Positions 52,812 to 63,250 of a stretch of 64,000 bases of DNA are shown here, one piece after another; the first letter of the stretch is position 1, and every line of letters starts with the position of its first letter. A program made the translations under genes and the position numbers. Origin of the DNA: Diaporthe sp. PMI_573 (lineage: Eukaryota; Ascomycota; Sordariomycetes; Diaporthales; Diaporthaceae); NCBI GenBank assembly GCA_021399435.1, contig JAJTUP010000076.1, positions 62,001 through 126,000 of the forward strand, written 5' to 3'. The notes under the pieces were generated by a model. That model ran no database searches and was not told where the DNA came from. It saw only the letters and a list, made by a program, of their open reading frames with translations.

Positions 52812-53217
52812 ATGCTACATTTTTATCAAGAATATAAGAAGGTCCTTAAACTACCTTGTACAACCAAAGAGGCGTATAACTGGATTGATAAGTGGGAAGA
52901 GATGATGTCCAAAGGAATTCAACAGAAACTCCCAAAATCACAGCATATAACAATCTGGTTTTCAGACTTCCTACTTGCAATATGGGGAGTAATGCCTATC
53001 TAGGCTACCTCTTATAAATAAGCACAAAAACACGCTTTAGCAGATGGGAGCCTCGAATATTATGATATTGGGCAAGACTTCCGTCAGGAGTTGGAAAGCC
53101 ATAACCCCAAAAAGGGAAAGGTTGCGAAAGGAGCTTTTACAACTACCTACAATAGCTCTAGTAGTCATGATGATGAAAATGGGGATGCCCATGTTGTTGA
53201 AGATTTGAAGCCACCAT
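52812..53217 (+). pseudogene. Ty1/copia Gag fragment
   Basis: LHFYQEYKKVLKLPCTTKEA, then WIDKWEEMMSKGIQQKLP and FSDFLLAI, followed by a stop (53001-53003). The frame resumes with YYDIGQDFRQELESHNPKKG and KGAFTTYNSSSSHDDENGDA. It matches the Gag region common in fungal copia elements. No LTR was recognised. Confidence 0.6.
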
Positions 53218-53220
53218 GAA

Positions 53221-53642
53221 GTAGGGATGCCCACTTGTACGGGTACATGTACGACTTTTTAGGCTTACCCTTTTGGGACATATTGTAGCTTTATTTGTCG
53301 CAAATATCGTGATATTTTCAGTCATCCTCATCCTCAAATACTGTGCCCAGCTCCATAACATTCTCATCGTTAACGAAGCTCGCGATAGCTTTTCCCTCCA
53401 TTGTATCCTCCTCTTCCTGGCAGAAGTACTGCATATATCTCTTCTAGTTCCTTCCAGTCCTTCTCATCTAGTTGATCCCATCGTGAGCTTTTCTTGGTCC
53501 GGCGGCTCCTGACACTAAACCTAAAACGGCAATTGGACAAAGTCACTTTTACTCAAGATGTACGAGTACATGTACGAGTACGAACCTTCTCGTACTCGTA
53601 CACTGTACGAAAGGTCTCGTACATGTACCTGGGCATCCCTAC
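53221..53642. mobile_element. Non-autonomous element with 13-bp TIRs and GTAC-rich subterminal repeats, 422 bp
   Basis: GTAGGGATGCCCA at 53221-53233 is repeated inverted as TGGGCATCCCTAC at 53630-53642, perfectly. Inside each end lie GTAC-centred repeats: GTACGGGTACATGTACGAC on the left and a longer series of GTACGAGTAC/GTACATGTAC on the right, 53555-53630. There is no transposase. The style resembles the hAT-type ends elsewhere in the window. Flanking duplication not recognised. Confidence 0.75.
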
Positions 53643-53997
53643 TCGAGTGTGTGGAGGTTTTGGCACTGACTATGCCGGAAGGCGTTGGAGGCCACCAAAC
53701 AGAAGACCCAACGGTAATATGTGATGGTTGACTGATTCTATTCCATGGCGGTTGCGTGGTTCTAAACCGATAGACATTGGCACGGATTCGTTGAAATGCA
53801 TGTTCGCTACAGTCAACTTTCTAGTTATATTATGTACCCAGCCCAAGACGGCCTGCACTACTTCTGAGCCGTCAATCATGCGCTCCTCATCGAACAGGAA
53901 AGTGTTTGGGATGTATAATCCCACAGACGGCTTCCTTGTACCCAACTAGCACCATCAGCCCTCGAACAAAAAACAGATAGAATTCGTGGAAGGGAAA

Positions 53998-54064
53998 GGA
54001 CCACTGGGAATCGAACCCAGGTCTCTGATAATCGTCAGAATTCTAACCACTGAACTATGGAACC
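53998..54064 (-). tRNA. tRNA-like sequence, probably a pseudogene
   Basis: The minus strand reads GGTTCCA, TA, a D-arm GTTCAGTGGTTAGAA, an anticodon-arm stem TCTGA/TCAGA, and a perfect T-arm with GGTTCGATTCCC. The A and B box promoters (TAGTTCAGTGG, GGTTCGATTCC) are good. The acceptor stem pairs poorly (GGTTCCA with TGGTCC), and the anticodon loop has only six bases (CGATTA) without the usual U33. No amino acid is assigned for that reason. A 9-bp inverted repeat (ATTCGTGGA) flanks it on both sides. Confidence 0.5.
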
Positions 54065-55380
54065 ATGGCCTCCACGAATCCTATCTGTTACACAACCAAA
54101 CAATACCCCGACCTATATACACAAGCCTAGGAACTTGTTTTCAAATGACGTGGCCTCCTGGAGCCTTGCGTGGGTACCTCCCATGCCTCCCTATTGCTTT
54201 ACTTCCACCCGTCCAGCTAGGTGAATGGAGCTGTCACGAATCGTCTTCCAAAGTTTTGCATTCTCGTGTTTCGTCACGAAGTCCCCGCGCAGGAGCTCCG
54301 CTCTAAGGGATATGCGCCTACTGCATCACTTCAATCCGAGACGCGTGATCGATTGCAGGAGACGATAATCTGCCGAGCGCGTGGTGAGTTGATGGTCAAG
54401 ACACTCAACATGGCTGGCATTGTTGTGGGGACTTTTCCAGGGTCAGAAGGACTCGGTTCTGCTTCGAATGCCTGCGTTTCTACGCGTTAGAGCACTCTCC
54501 CCTCCTGTTACGGGCGTGTGGCGAGGAGTCCTTTGCCCACCAACTTTAACCACCAGAGCCATATCGGGTTCCAGTGGCGTATATGGGATGTAAATTCGAC
54601 GGGATATACAGTATCGCGCACAAGGTGAAACTAAAAGATGCCAGAAGGGTACAGTCATGAGCATAAATAAGTTCCTCTCCACTCAAATCTCTTCATAATT
54701 TTGGCTATTAGTGGGACTAAAAGAATGAAGCGGCTTACTGGATTGGACATTTTCGGAACCTGTCGTATGGCAGCAGACGATGCCTTATGCGGGGAGTTCT
54801 ACTCTCTCCGCTGCCCATGTCTGGCTTCATCGTTGCCGAACACGTAGTCTGGCTGGAACTCGAAACTCATGCACGAGGGGCGGCGTGATTAGTCATGATT
54901 TTAGGTGCGCGATCTTTGGTGTGAATATCCAGTTTCATCGGTCATTGATCGTTTGTCCGCAGTAACCTGTTTCAAATGATGAATGTTTGGACTCAAGGAC
55001 AATGTCCATCAGGCCGCATAGTCCGGGTTGCCCGCCTCGCGCAAAACGTCCGGCTGGCGTTGGGCATAAAATCGAAAGAAATCCTTCCCCAAATGTATGT
55101 CTTGCCTGTTCCGTGACCACGTTAGTTGACTGGCCAAAAACCTGCATAATTGCAGGAACACAACGGGCAACCAATCGCAAAGCAGTTTTTACACCCCGAG
55201 CAAGGTGCGTTCAAAACAAAAACATTTTACAATGTGCGCTCTTACCCCGAGACGGTTAAAAGGCGCACCAGAGCCCACCCCTGGCCAAATGCTTTTCTTT
55301 CTCTTCGTTTCCTCCTACTGTACCACCTACACCTATAGTGCTCACACTCGCCCGTCGTCCTTGACTCATTCTTCTCCACA
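54065..55380. other. Intergenic with a MITE-family fragment
   Basis: No gene recognised. At 54886-54946 lies a third, diverged copy of the GATTAGTCA-type element end (GATTAGTCATGATTTTAGG, then GTGTGAATATCCAGTTTCAT). The last 120 bp are a T/C-rich leader before the membrane-protein gene. Confidence 0.4.
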
Positions 55381-56064
55381 ATGGGCTTCAAAGAGAATGC
55401 TCTCCGGGGGGGTTTTATATTCTTCATCGTTGTCGTCGCCTTCTTCAGCTTAGCCAGTTTTGGCTTTAAAATTTATACCATCGTCCAGGCCTTCACATGG
55501 CTCGAGGACTTTGTCCAACTCTCGGGACGCCGCAGCAATAACTGGAACTGGATCGTGTCCATCCTTGTTTTCGACTTTGTCGAAGTCTTCGGCAATGGCG
55601 CTGTAATCGTGTATATCTACGGCAGTTGGAGCCCTGAGCACCGCCGAAAAGCCATGCTCATCATGTTCGTTGTCTCAGTCCTGCAACTCACCATCACAGC
55701 GCCGTCATGGTACGCCATGCGCCAGTACCGCTGGGCCGAACTCCTGCGCCAGGCGGGACACGACGACCACGCCTACCACGTCGAGGTGTCCTACAGCATG
55801 GAAAAGGCCGCCATAATCTTCTGGTCCGTCATTGGCTTCATCTGCTTAGTTGTGGTCCTCTGCGGTGTCGTTTCGGCGGTCTTGCATAGACGGAGCATGA
55901 GAAGCTGGTGGAAAGAGAAAGACCAAAGAGAGGAGCACTCGATCCGATTGCAGACAAATCTAGACATAGAAAGGGGTGATGATCAAAAAGTAGGCAGGCG
56001 TCTCACGAGTCCCCCCCTCGCTCGAAACCCAACGTTTGCAGAGGAGGATCATTCCCGCTGGTGA
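55381..56064 (+). CDS. Four-helix integral membrane protein of unknown function, 227 aa
   Basis: Intron-free. Hydrophobic segments at about residues 11-33, 55-80, 90-108 and 140-165. They are separated by short loops, with a basic cytosolic patch RRSMRSWWKEKDQR after the last helix and a hydrophilic C-terminal tail of about 55 residues. The four-span layout resembles MARVEL-type or small fungal membrane proteins, but no diagnostic motif was seen. A CT-rich stretch and the ATG in CACAATGGG give a good start context. Function not assigned. Confidence 0.65.
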   Translation: MGFKENALRGGFIFFIVVVAFFSLASFGFKIYTIVQAFTWLEDFVQLSGRRSNNWNWIVSILVFDFVEVFGNGAVIVYIYGSWSPEHRRKAMLIMFVVSVLQLTITAPSWYAMRQYRWAELLRQAGHDDHAYHVEVSYSMEKAAIIFWSVIGFICLVVVLCGVVSAVLHRRSMRSWWKEKDQREEHSIRLQTNLDIERGDDQKVGRRLTSPPLARNPTFAEEDHSRW

Positions 56065-57073
56065 TGGGCTATCGATATATAAAGAGGCCAATACGGCGGA
56101 TGAGAGTGGCAAGGAGAGGGGATTCCTCTCTCGCTCTGTATGTAATCTGAAACTCCCTGCTGGGCGAGTGTGGAAAAAAGGATGCAAAGGGAGCGGAGGG
56201 AGGCACATGCCTGTGGGCACAAAAATGAGATGTTTCGGAACCGGAGCTGCGGTAGAGGTGCAACTTGAAATTCGCATGGAGACGGAATGGGCCTTATAGA
56301 CTGCTAGGACAGTAAGTCTAGATATGATCGCATTTCACCTTTTCACAGAAGTCAGGTATAACTGGCCATCCGATGATCGTGAACGACAAGGGGCATGTTC
56401 GCCAACCACTATGGATGTATGATAAGGCCCTGCCGGAACTGGACAAGCTTAATACCAAGCTCACAATACTGCTCGGCGGATTACTTGCACGCATCCAAGA
56501 TGATTTCAACCCGAAGATCATTCCTTTTTTACCGCTAACCTACATCCACAATCAGCTCTAACTCTTGCGGCTCTCCATCTCTGACCAAGGGTTTACTAGA
56601 GCCTACAGTAGCCACAATCTTTGATCCGCCAAAATTGAAAATCGCCCTGATGGTCTCGCTGAGACAATGGGTGAGATCCATCCTTGTCTGATTAATGAAT
56701 TGCATACCCAGGACCACCTCGCCATTCAGATCAGCTTGGTGTATAACAAGAAAGAGAATTCGGTCACAACAACCTCCGACATACATGTCTGGTTGGGACC
56801 GAAGAATGCTATTTCCAAAAGAAGAAGAGAAAGGAATAAGAAAGTTGGAACTGTGTCTATTCTTTCTTTGTCCTTAAAAAAAAAGAGAGAAGCTAAAATT
56901 AACCCGTGACTGGAATCACGATTACAAAATAACGCCGCATGAAATACTATATAAGGCAGTCGGCATACAGTACAGTACCACGAATGGTATGATGAGTGAA
57001 TGAACCGCATACCACAATTGCAATATATGTGCCGCAGAGCATTTTTGTACGATTACTTATTCCGAAGACCAAC
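56065..57073. other. Intergenic with a TATA box before the 57074 gene
   Basis: ACTATATAAGG at about 56946-56956 lies some 120 bp before the next gene's ATG. A decayed minus-strand coding-like segment (56340-56786) with a VVLGMQFINQTRMDL stretch was not identified. Confidence 0.4.
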
Positions 57074-58789
57074 ATGACTGAACTGAGCGATGGCGCATCG
57101 TTTCGAGTTTGTATGATGAAGCTCTACGCCAACGAGCAATATGAAGAAGCAGAGCAACTTTTACAAGACAGCTTCAAATCATCAGTACGGCAGAACGCTG
57201 ATACACTTTTAGTTGGAAATAACATCGGGTCGATCTACCTCAGTCAGAAGAAGTTCACCCAGGCAAGAGACATATTAGTTCCAACTTTACGCTTGATGGA
57301 TCGACAAGATCACCCTCACAGCATGACCTGCAAGCATAATCTAGCGTGCACCTATGCCATGCTGAACGAACTGGATGTGTCCGAAACGCTGATCCAGGAG
57401 ATTCGAAGGTCTCTCGCAAAGAGATCTAGCCGTACAGACGTTGACGTGCTGAAAATAGAGAACTTAGTTAAGTACATAGCCCAGCTGCGAAAAATGTCCC
57501 CTAGAAAGCGTGCTTCTGCAATTCAAAAGGTCAAGACCACTCTCTCTGTCGCCGAGGGGAATCTGCCATCAGAGCCGGACAGGAAAAGGAATGCTCCATC
57601 ACGGAAACCCACAACTATGTGCAAGGCGAAATCCTTCAGCATTCCCCGAGAACTCAGTCTGATGATAATAGAACGTATGGCACTGGAAGATGTATTGGAT
57701 GACAGCAAGATGAAGGCAGTCTTCCACATACCTGATTCCAGCCCAATTCCCCCTCACCTTAGGGCCTGGAAACGCCTGAGGCTCGACCCTAGGACGCGAC
57801 TGAGAGAGCTGGTACGCGACCCTGATATGCTTCTTGAAGTAATGGGCGCCTCAAATTCTATCATAGCGGGCCCCAAGGCAGCGGACTTCTTCAATCCGGG
57901 TATATGCAGACAACAATCCAGCTGGCAGTTCTATTGCATGGGCAATAAAATACAACAAATGGCATTAGCTGTAGCATTGCGGGATGCGGGGTTTATTAGT
58001 GCACACGACGACGAATCCGACGCTGGTGTACTCTTCAGGATCTTCGAGCTTACACGCATTAAGAATGGTCAGACCTGCCGAGTAGAAATTATACAGTCTG
58101 AAATCTCTACGCCCGTGGAGATAGTCCTTCGGTTCCACACCAGCATCGCACAGTGCTACCTAACCTGTGATCAGGCAGTGTCGCTGAGGTCTAGCTTGAC
58201 CAGAAAAGACATGTCTGTCGAGATAGGACAGATAGACCATAGAATCACTCCGAATCACAGGATGTCTGTGGAGAAACATAAAAGATGGGGAGTGAAGTTT
58301 CTCACCGAGATCGGTATTGCAGAGCTGCTGGGCCAGCTAATAAGGAGGCGCCGACTCTCAAGCCCTGACGTTTTGATGCATGACTTTGCCCGCACTTTGA
58401 AAGACTTACGAGTCGCAAAGATCGTGGCGATAAGAAAGAAGATTTGCAGAAGGCTCGTATGGGAAGAGGCGCTGCGGGAAGGTACCGACATGGTGGACAT
58501 AGATGTGTCAAATATGTTCAAGTTCGAGAACAAAGTCCTCAGGGAGATACAGCAAGACTATGCAAAGGCACAAGATGAACTCAAAGAATACCTTTGTGGA
58601 CCGCTAATAGCCAGAGGCATTATGAAGGAAATCAAATCGGGCCGCTTTCCACCGCGTTTTAATCTAGGGGATGGGGAAACAGATCAGACACTCAGCGCAT
58701 TTTCCCACTGGCTCAATAAACCTAGGCGTGCACCGACAGTCTATATTGATACCAGCACTTGGCAGTCCATGGATCGGGACATGAGCTGA
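57074..58789 (+). CDS. Lineage-specific protein with N-terminal TPR-like region, 571 aa
   Basis: The ATG at 57074 (MTELSDGASF) is chosen over the GTG-initiated extension of the frame. Residues about 10-130 form helical pairs of TPR type (YANEQYEEAEQLLQ, NNIGSIYLSQKKFTQARDIL, HNLACTYAMLNEL). A basic linker follows (PDRKRNAPSRKP). The large remainder shows no domain I recognise. FFNPGICRQQSSWQFYCMGN and LALAVALRDAGFI stand out as conserved-looking. There are no introns, membrane segments or signal peptide. A TATA box lies about 120 bp upstream. TPR regions usually mediate protein contacts. The specific role is unknown. Confidence 0.6.
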   Translation: MTELSDGASFRVCMMKLYANEQYEEAEQLLQDSFKSSVRQNADTLLVGNNIGSIYLSQKKFTQARDILVPTLRLMDRQDHPHSMTCKHNLACTYAMLNELDVSETLIQEIRRSLAKRSSRTDVDVLKIENLVKYIAQLRKMSPRKRASAIQKVKTTLSVAEGNLPSEPDRKRNAPSRKPTTMCKAKSFSIPRELSLMIIERMALEDVLDDSKMKAVFHIPDSSPIPPHLRAWKRLRLDPRTRLRELVRDPDMLLEVMGASNSIIAGPKAADFFNPGICRQQSSWQFYCMGNKIQQMALAVALRDAGFISAHDDESDAGVLFRIFELTRIKNGQTCRVEIIQSEISTPVEIVLRFHTSIAQCYLTCDQAVSLRSSLTRKDMSVEIGQIDHRITPNHRMSVEKHKRWGVKFLTEIGIAELLGQLIRRRRLSSPDVLMHDFARTLKDLRVAKIVAIRKKICRRLVWEEALREGTDMVDIDVSNMFKFENKVLREIQQDYAKAQDELKEYLCGPLIARGIMKEIKSGRFPPRFNLGDGETDQTLSAFSHWLNKPRRAPTVYIDTSTWQSMDRDMS

Positions 58790-59949
58790 AAGCACTTTTT
58801 TGCATAGAAACAAGAAACAGGACCATGTTGGGAGCGGGCACGAGCTAGCAGTGAACACTTCTATTTGAAAGCGTTGCCTCTGATCTCTTCCAGCTCGTCG
58901 ATCGGCAACGCTGAGGCCAGAATCTGAGGCCATCTCAATGGTACATGCATTTTCGCTCCGTCACTCCGAGCACGCATGCGGAACTGTGAGGCACTTCAAA
59001 TGCCCACACTACCTCACCGTCTACCAGCTCGTAACACTGGTTCTATAGTGCGCAGGTCGCGACTGTCTATTGGGTACATAGGAGGAATATGAAGAAGGAA
59101 ACCCGTACGCAGAATCCGAAATAGGGTACGCGAATGTCCGCGTTCATGAGTTCATGATTTAGGGCGAACGTTCCGTCCACCTTTCAGGTTGTCTACATGC
59201 CGTCGAGGGACTTTACATTGCACCAAAGTACATGCCACAAGGGCCATTTGTGGGCGAGGTGTGAATTCTAATTCAATGTGATGTTCTTTTCCTATGTAAA
59301 AACCTTTTTGCGCCTACTACCCCATCAATTTTGCTAAATCGTAAAAATACCTTCTATTGTATTTTGATTTCCTTTTTAGGCCCAGCTTATATGTATTGTA
59401 CTTATACCATCTCATTTAAGTTACTCAACTCATATTATTCCAAGCTGTTCAATCCTAGAACATCTTGGTAAACCGGATACTCCTTCTCGTCTCAGCGTAT
59501 TGTTTCTCGTGTTGTTGGATCCCATTTAAACAATTCAAGAGCATGGTTAGCCATAGCGAAGGTGAAGACACAATTTATTGCAACGACTGTGATGAAAATA
59601 ATCAATGCGATTGCTCTGACTGCAAAAAGAACAGAAAATTGCGTCAGACAGCGCACGACGCTCTTGCTCCACATCGCCGCATCCATGGGTCTCTTTCGTG
59701 ACGACAGCAGCATTCCTGGCCAGATCCACAGACCCGCGGTAATCGTCACCGACGACGACGCTGCAACCGTCCACGGCGAAAGGTGCCGTATGCTTGAGCA
59801 TTGTGTGCGATAGGATATGCCAAGTCCGCGAGCTGTATGTTTCGACTCTATTCCTTTCTTGCTGTTGTTTTTTCCACGCTAATTTGACCGTATTAGGCAA
59901 CTGCCAGCGACCACTAAGACTAAATACGAGTCCTGGACTTTGGTGTATC
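58790..59949. other. Intergenic, AT-rich in the centre
   Basis: 59280-59460 is strongly AT-rich. Short frames at 59465-59813 on both strands have no family resemblance. Confidence 0.4.
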
Positions 59950-60120
59950 AGGGTGGTGAGGAGGTATAGGCGGCGGGGGCTAGTGAAATGGGTAGGGTAT
60001 AGGGATCCTGATTGGACTGATATGGAAAACCTTGGCGGAAACGACGCCTTGGGACCGCTTCGAGAAAAAATATGGCGACCCACGGATGGTGGATGGGCCG
60101 ATCGAGGACTATTCGTACAT
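59950..60120 (+). pseudogene. Chromodomain-like relic, probably from a gypsy-type retrotransposon
   Basis: Translation reads VVRRYRRRGLVKWVGYRDPD, then WTDMENLGGNDAL. This is the core of a chromodomain (basic strand, KW-x-GY, D-x-W, then a helix). In fungi such isolated modules usually come from the integrase C terminus of chromovirus-type LTR elements. Only about 45 residues remain and no other polyprotein part is adjacent. Confidence 0.5.
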
Positions 60121-60249
60121 TAGGGAGCGGAAAACCAGGCGCAAGGGTAGGCAAACCGGGTAATTTGCTCGGTGCCTAAGAAGAAGAGCGCTTGAGTCCG
60201 AAGGGGGAGCCTCACGAGGGGAAGCAAGGGTACCATTTGCACAAATTCC

Positions 60250-61968
60250 GTGCGACAAAGTACGGATTACGTGGAAAACGGCACAGAGATAAAAAACCTC
60301 AAGATTGGGGGTATTATTTGTAATTGTCAAGAGGCTCGGCATGCAGCAGTACTGTCAATGCCGAGATTTTTCTACTTCAGCAGCGAGAAGCGTCCATCGA
60401 GTCAGGCCTTAGGCCCCGGGCTGTCTGCCCTGCCTCCTAGGCATCCCCGCATGAAACTCCTCGCACCAGCGACAGCATTTCTCCCCACCACCAACGCCAC
60501 CTCTACAGATCCGACTCTCGATATCGACTCCGAGACCTAGTCGCAAAGCGTCTCTTTGTCGCCTCAGAGGAAGACAGGAGGCGAAACACTGGTAAGGACT
60601 ATATTCTGGCCAATTTCCTGAATTTTGCCCACGAGGACAGGCTTACCCTTTCTTAACCAAGCAGCCATCCATATTGTCCCCAAGCTTGACCGTACCATAA
60701 CCGGCATCTACAGCGACGAGCTGTACAGTCCAAACTTCTCCATCACATCTATGTCGCCGTCGCAGCCGAGCCAAACCACCATGTCACCAAATCACGAGGT
60801 TTTCGCGCAAAGGTTACAGGCCGCCAACAGTCAACATCTCAGTGCAACACACTCGCTGGTGTCAATATCAAGAGGCTGCTCGCCCTTCCGCCAAGGTTTG
60901 CCCCTGGTACCACAACCATCTCATGACTTTCCTGAGCAGTCCACAAACAACATGCGCTTCAATACTGCTCAGCATATGAGGGAGGAGAGGAAGGCAGAGC
61001 AGGACGCGGCTCAAGCCTTGCGGCAGGCTACGGCCCAACCCAGCACGAGCACTGGCACGCCACAAACCATCTCACCCAAGGATGCTGTCCTGGAGTTCAA
61101 TGACGGAGACAATAGCAATAATTTCCCATTGTTCTCGTCTCAAGACTCGACTGGATTCGACGGGAGCCAGATGTCAAATGCCACCCCTCAGACCAACAAC
61201 TTCGGTGCTCTATCGCTCGACTCCTCGTTCGACAACTCGTTCGACAACTACCTGGAGTCTCAAATGCCCTTAGGAGGAATGCAGCTTCCCCAGAAGTACC
61301 CATTTGTCGCAAAGCATAGGCAGCAGAGCAGCCTACCATCCGTCAGCAACGGCTCTTACTCTGTATCTTCTCGCCTTAGCTCGAGCACATCCGCATCACC
61401 TATCTCTACGGCACTGGGCAGCCCGCAGAGGCCAGATACCGTTGGCGCGGATGGCGGCACGTACACATGCACCTACCATGGTTGTACGATGAGATTCGAG
61501 TCGCCAACCTTGCTGCAAAAACACAAGCGTGAGGGTCATCGCCAGGCTCATGGCCGGAATGGTCTGCGCAGGCCAGAGGCGGTACGAGCCTCTTTCCTGG
61601 ACACACAGGCGGGACCTCACAAGTGTGAGCGTATCAATCCGGGCACTGGCAAGCCGTGCAATACAGTATTCTCACGACCCTACGACTTGACGCGGCACGA
61701 GGACACCATCCACAATGCACGGAAACAAAAGGTCCGGTGCGATGTGTGCACTGAGGAAAAGACTTTCAGCCGTGCCGACGCACTTACGAGGCACTACCGC
61801 GTGTGCCATCCTGACCTAGAATTCCCTGGAAAGCACCGCAAGAGGTGGGGCCACCAGCTGAGTTGCGCCGGACCGTGTTCCCTTTTTCGCCCTACAGTGC
61901 GAACAGGCGCGCTTGTCGGGCTCTCGCAAGATACGTATGGAAAATTGCACAACCACGAACGGGAATAA
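60250..61968 (+). CDS. Rpn4-like C2H2 zinc-finger transcription factor, 5' part damaged
   Basis: The main exon (about 60665-61968) reads a long Ser/Gln/Thr-rich region. Three zinc fingers follow: CTYHGCTMRF...HKREGH, CERINPGTGKPCNTVF with H-x5-H, and CDVCTEEKTFSRADALTRHY with a final H. It then reads VCHPDLEFPGKHRKR, where related proteins normally end; here the frame runs on for about 40 atypical residues. Upstream, 60430-60591 reads LLAPATAFLPTTNATSTDP, the usual N-terminal segment. That frame holds a stop (TAG, 60538-60540), and the intron from 60592 does not join in phase. Rpn4-type factors activate proteasome genes. This copy may be a degenerating paralogue or start at an internal ATG (MSPSQPSQ). 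Confidence 0.65.
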
Positions 61969-62410
61969 TGATAAAGACACACCCGCCCTCACAGAAAGGG
62001 TGGGGTGGGCATTGGCACGCATTGAACGGGCTCTAAGTCGATGAATGCAGCGTTGAAGGTTCTTTGACGACATTGGCGTCTAGCGAGAAGATAAATTCTT
62101 TTTTGCTGGACGGAGCGATGAAAGTCGGCTAGTACAGGGACGGAAGATATCTTTCTTCAAGTCAGTTCGTCATTCAGAAATCTGTCTCTAGGATGCCCAT
62201 TCCAATTCTATAGTCTTATTTTTAAGAACATTTTTTAAACATGTTAAAGCTTGAAAACACTTTTCTCTACTATATGAATGTGACACTTGATATAGTATTT
62301 GGAATCTGAATCCCGAGCTTAAGATTATCACCAGGGACACATTCAAGTCGCTGGTTCAGTTTTTTAGCTTTGCAAAAACATGAAGGTAAATTTGGGAGAA
62401 ATCTCAAATA
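61969..62410. other. Intergenic, no gene recognised
   Basis: AT-rich in 62200-62400. Nothing supported. Confidence 0.4.
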
Positions 62411-63250
62411 ATGCCCCCCCAAAAAAAGATTCACATAGGCAAAACTCACTGCACGCGTGACATAGCACGGCAACTCACAACTCACGACAGACTATGCCTG
62501 ACAGACCTGCTTATGAGACAGAACGTTCGAGTGTTCTTCAAGGAACATTATGAGAACATTTTCTGTGCATGGGTTTCCTTGTTGAAAGAAACAAAGTTAT
62601 CATACAATACTACCTCCTCAGACAAACATGTTATTAATGCTTTCAGGGCAATCAACAATGTCTTTGCGTCACAAGTGGTTCACAGCCGGAGGTGGTCTTG
62701 GCTCCAAGTCATTTGGAAGATCACTTGGGCTAGTTGGTCAATGGGCAGTTCTGGCTCTGTTAGGTCCCTGCTTACCCACAGACCCACACCACCACCACTA
62801 AAAAGGTTTATTGGGATAGGTACCGGATGGAATTGCTTCGGGGGTGCAGTAGGGTGCCCTGGGGCATTCAATAGGAGAATGCTTGAGATTGCTAGACAAC
62901 TTTGTATTGACTTTGAGTGGGCTTCTGTGGCTAGCTCAGACGTCGACCTGAATATTCCGCTGCCGGATGGGTGCGGTAATAATTTGTTCCACGAGATTCT
63001 TCGCATCCCTGCAGCCGAATTCAAAGAGGGCAAAGGCGAAGTTATAAAACTACTCTTGCGCAGCGGCGCGGATCCTCTTACTAAAAATCGCCTGGGTGAC
63101 AATATACTGCATATCCTCGCGGGACCGACCGAGCCAGAGTGTCATGATCTTCTCAGCTTCCTTTTAGAAGAGGCAAATGATCTTGCAGATATACACACAC
63201 ACTGTGGAGAAGTACTCGACCAACCACTTTTCATGTATGTCTTGAGATAG
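62411..63250 (+). CDS. Ankyrin-like hypothetical protein, limits uncertain
   Basis: The C-terminal half of this frame (from about 62860) reads like ankyrin repeats: DGCGNNLFHEILRI, then VIKLLLRSGADPLTKNRLGD and NILHILAG, then DLLSFLLEEANDL. A strong GTATGT donor at about 63237 suggests that the gene continues in a further exon, but no acceptor gave a convincing continuation. The first about 80 residues look unlike the rest and may not be coding. It may be a fragment of an ankyrin protein. Confidence 0.4.
   Translation: MPPQKKIHIGKTHCTRDIARQLTTHDRLCLTDLLMRQNVRVFFKEHYENIFCAWVSLLKETKLSYNTTSSDKHVINAFRAINNVFASQVVHSRRWSWLQVIWKITWASWSMGSSGSVRSLLTHRPTPPPLKRFIGIGTGWNCFGGAVGCPGAFNRRMLEIARQLCIDFEWASVASSDVDLNIPLPDGCGNNLFHEILRIPAAEFKEGKGEVIKLLLRSGADPLTKNRLGDNILHILAGPTEPECHDLLSFLLEEANDLADIHTHCGEVLDQPLFMYVLR

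Noticed and set aside
59465..59813. Small Cys-rich plus-strand frame (CNDCDENNQCDCSDC) considered as an effector
   Set aside because: No signal peptide, very short, and contradicted by an equally long hydrophobic minus-strand frame. No support for either.
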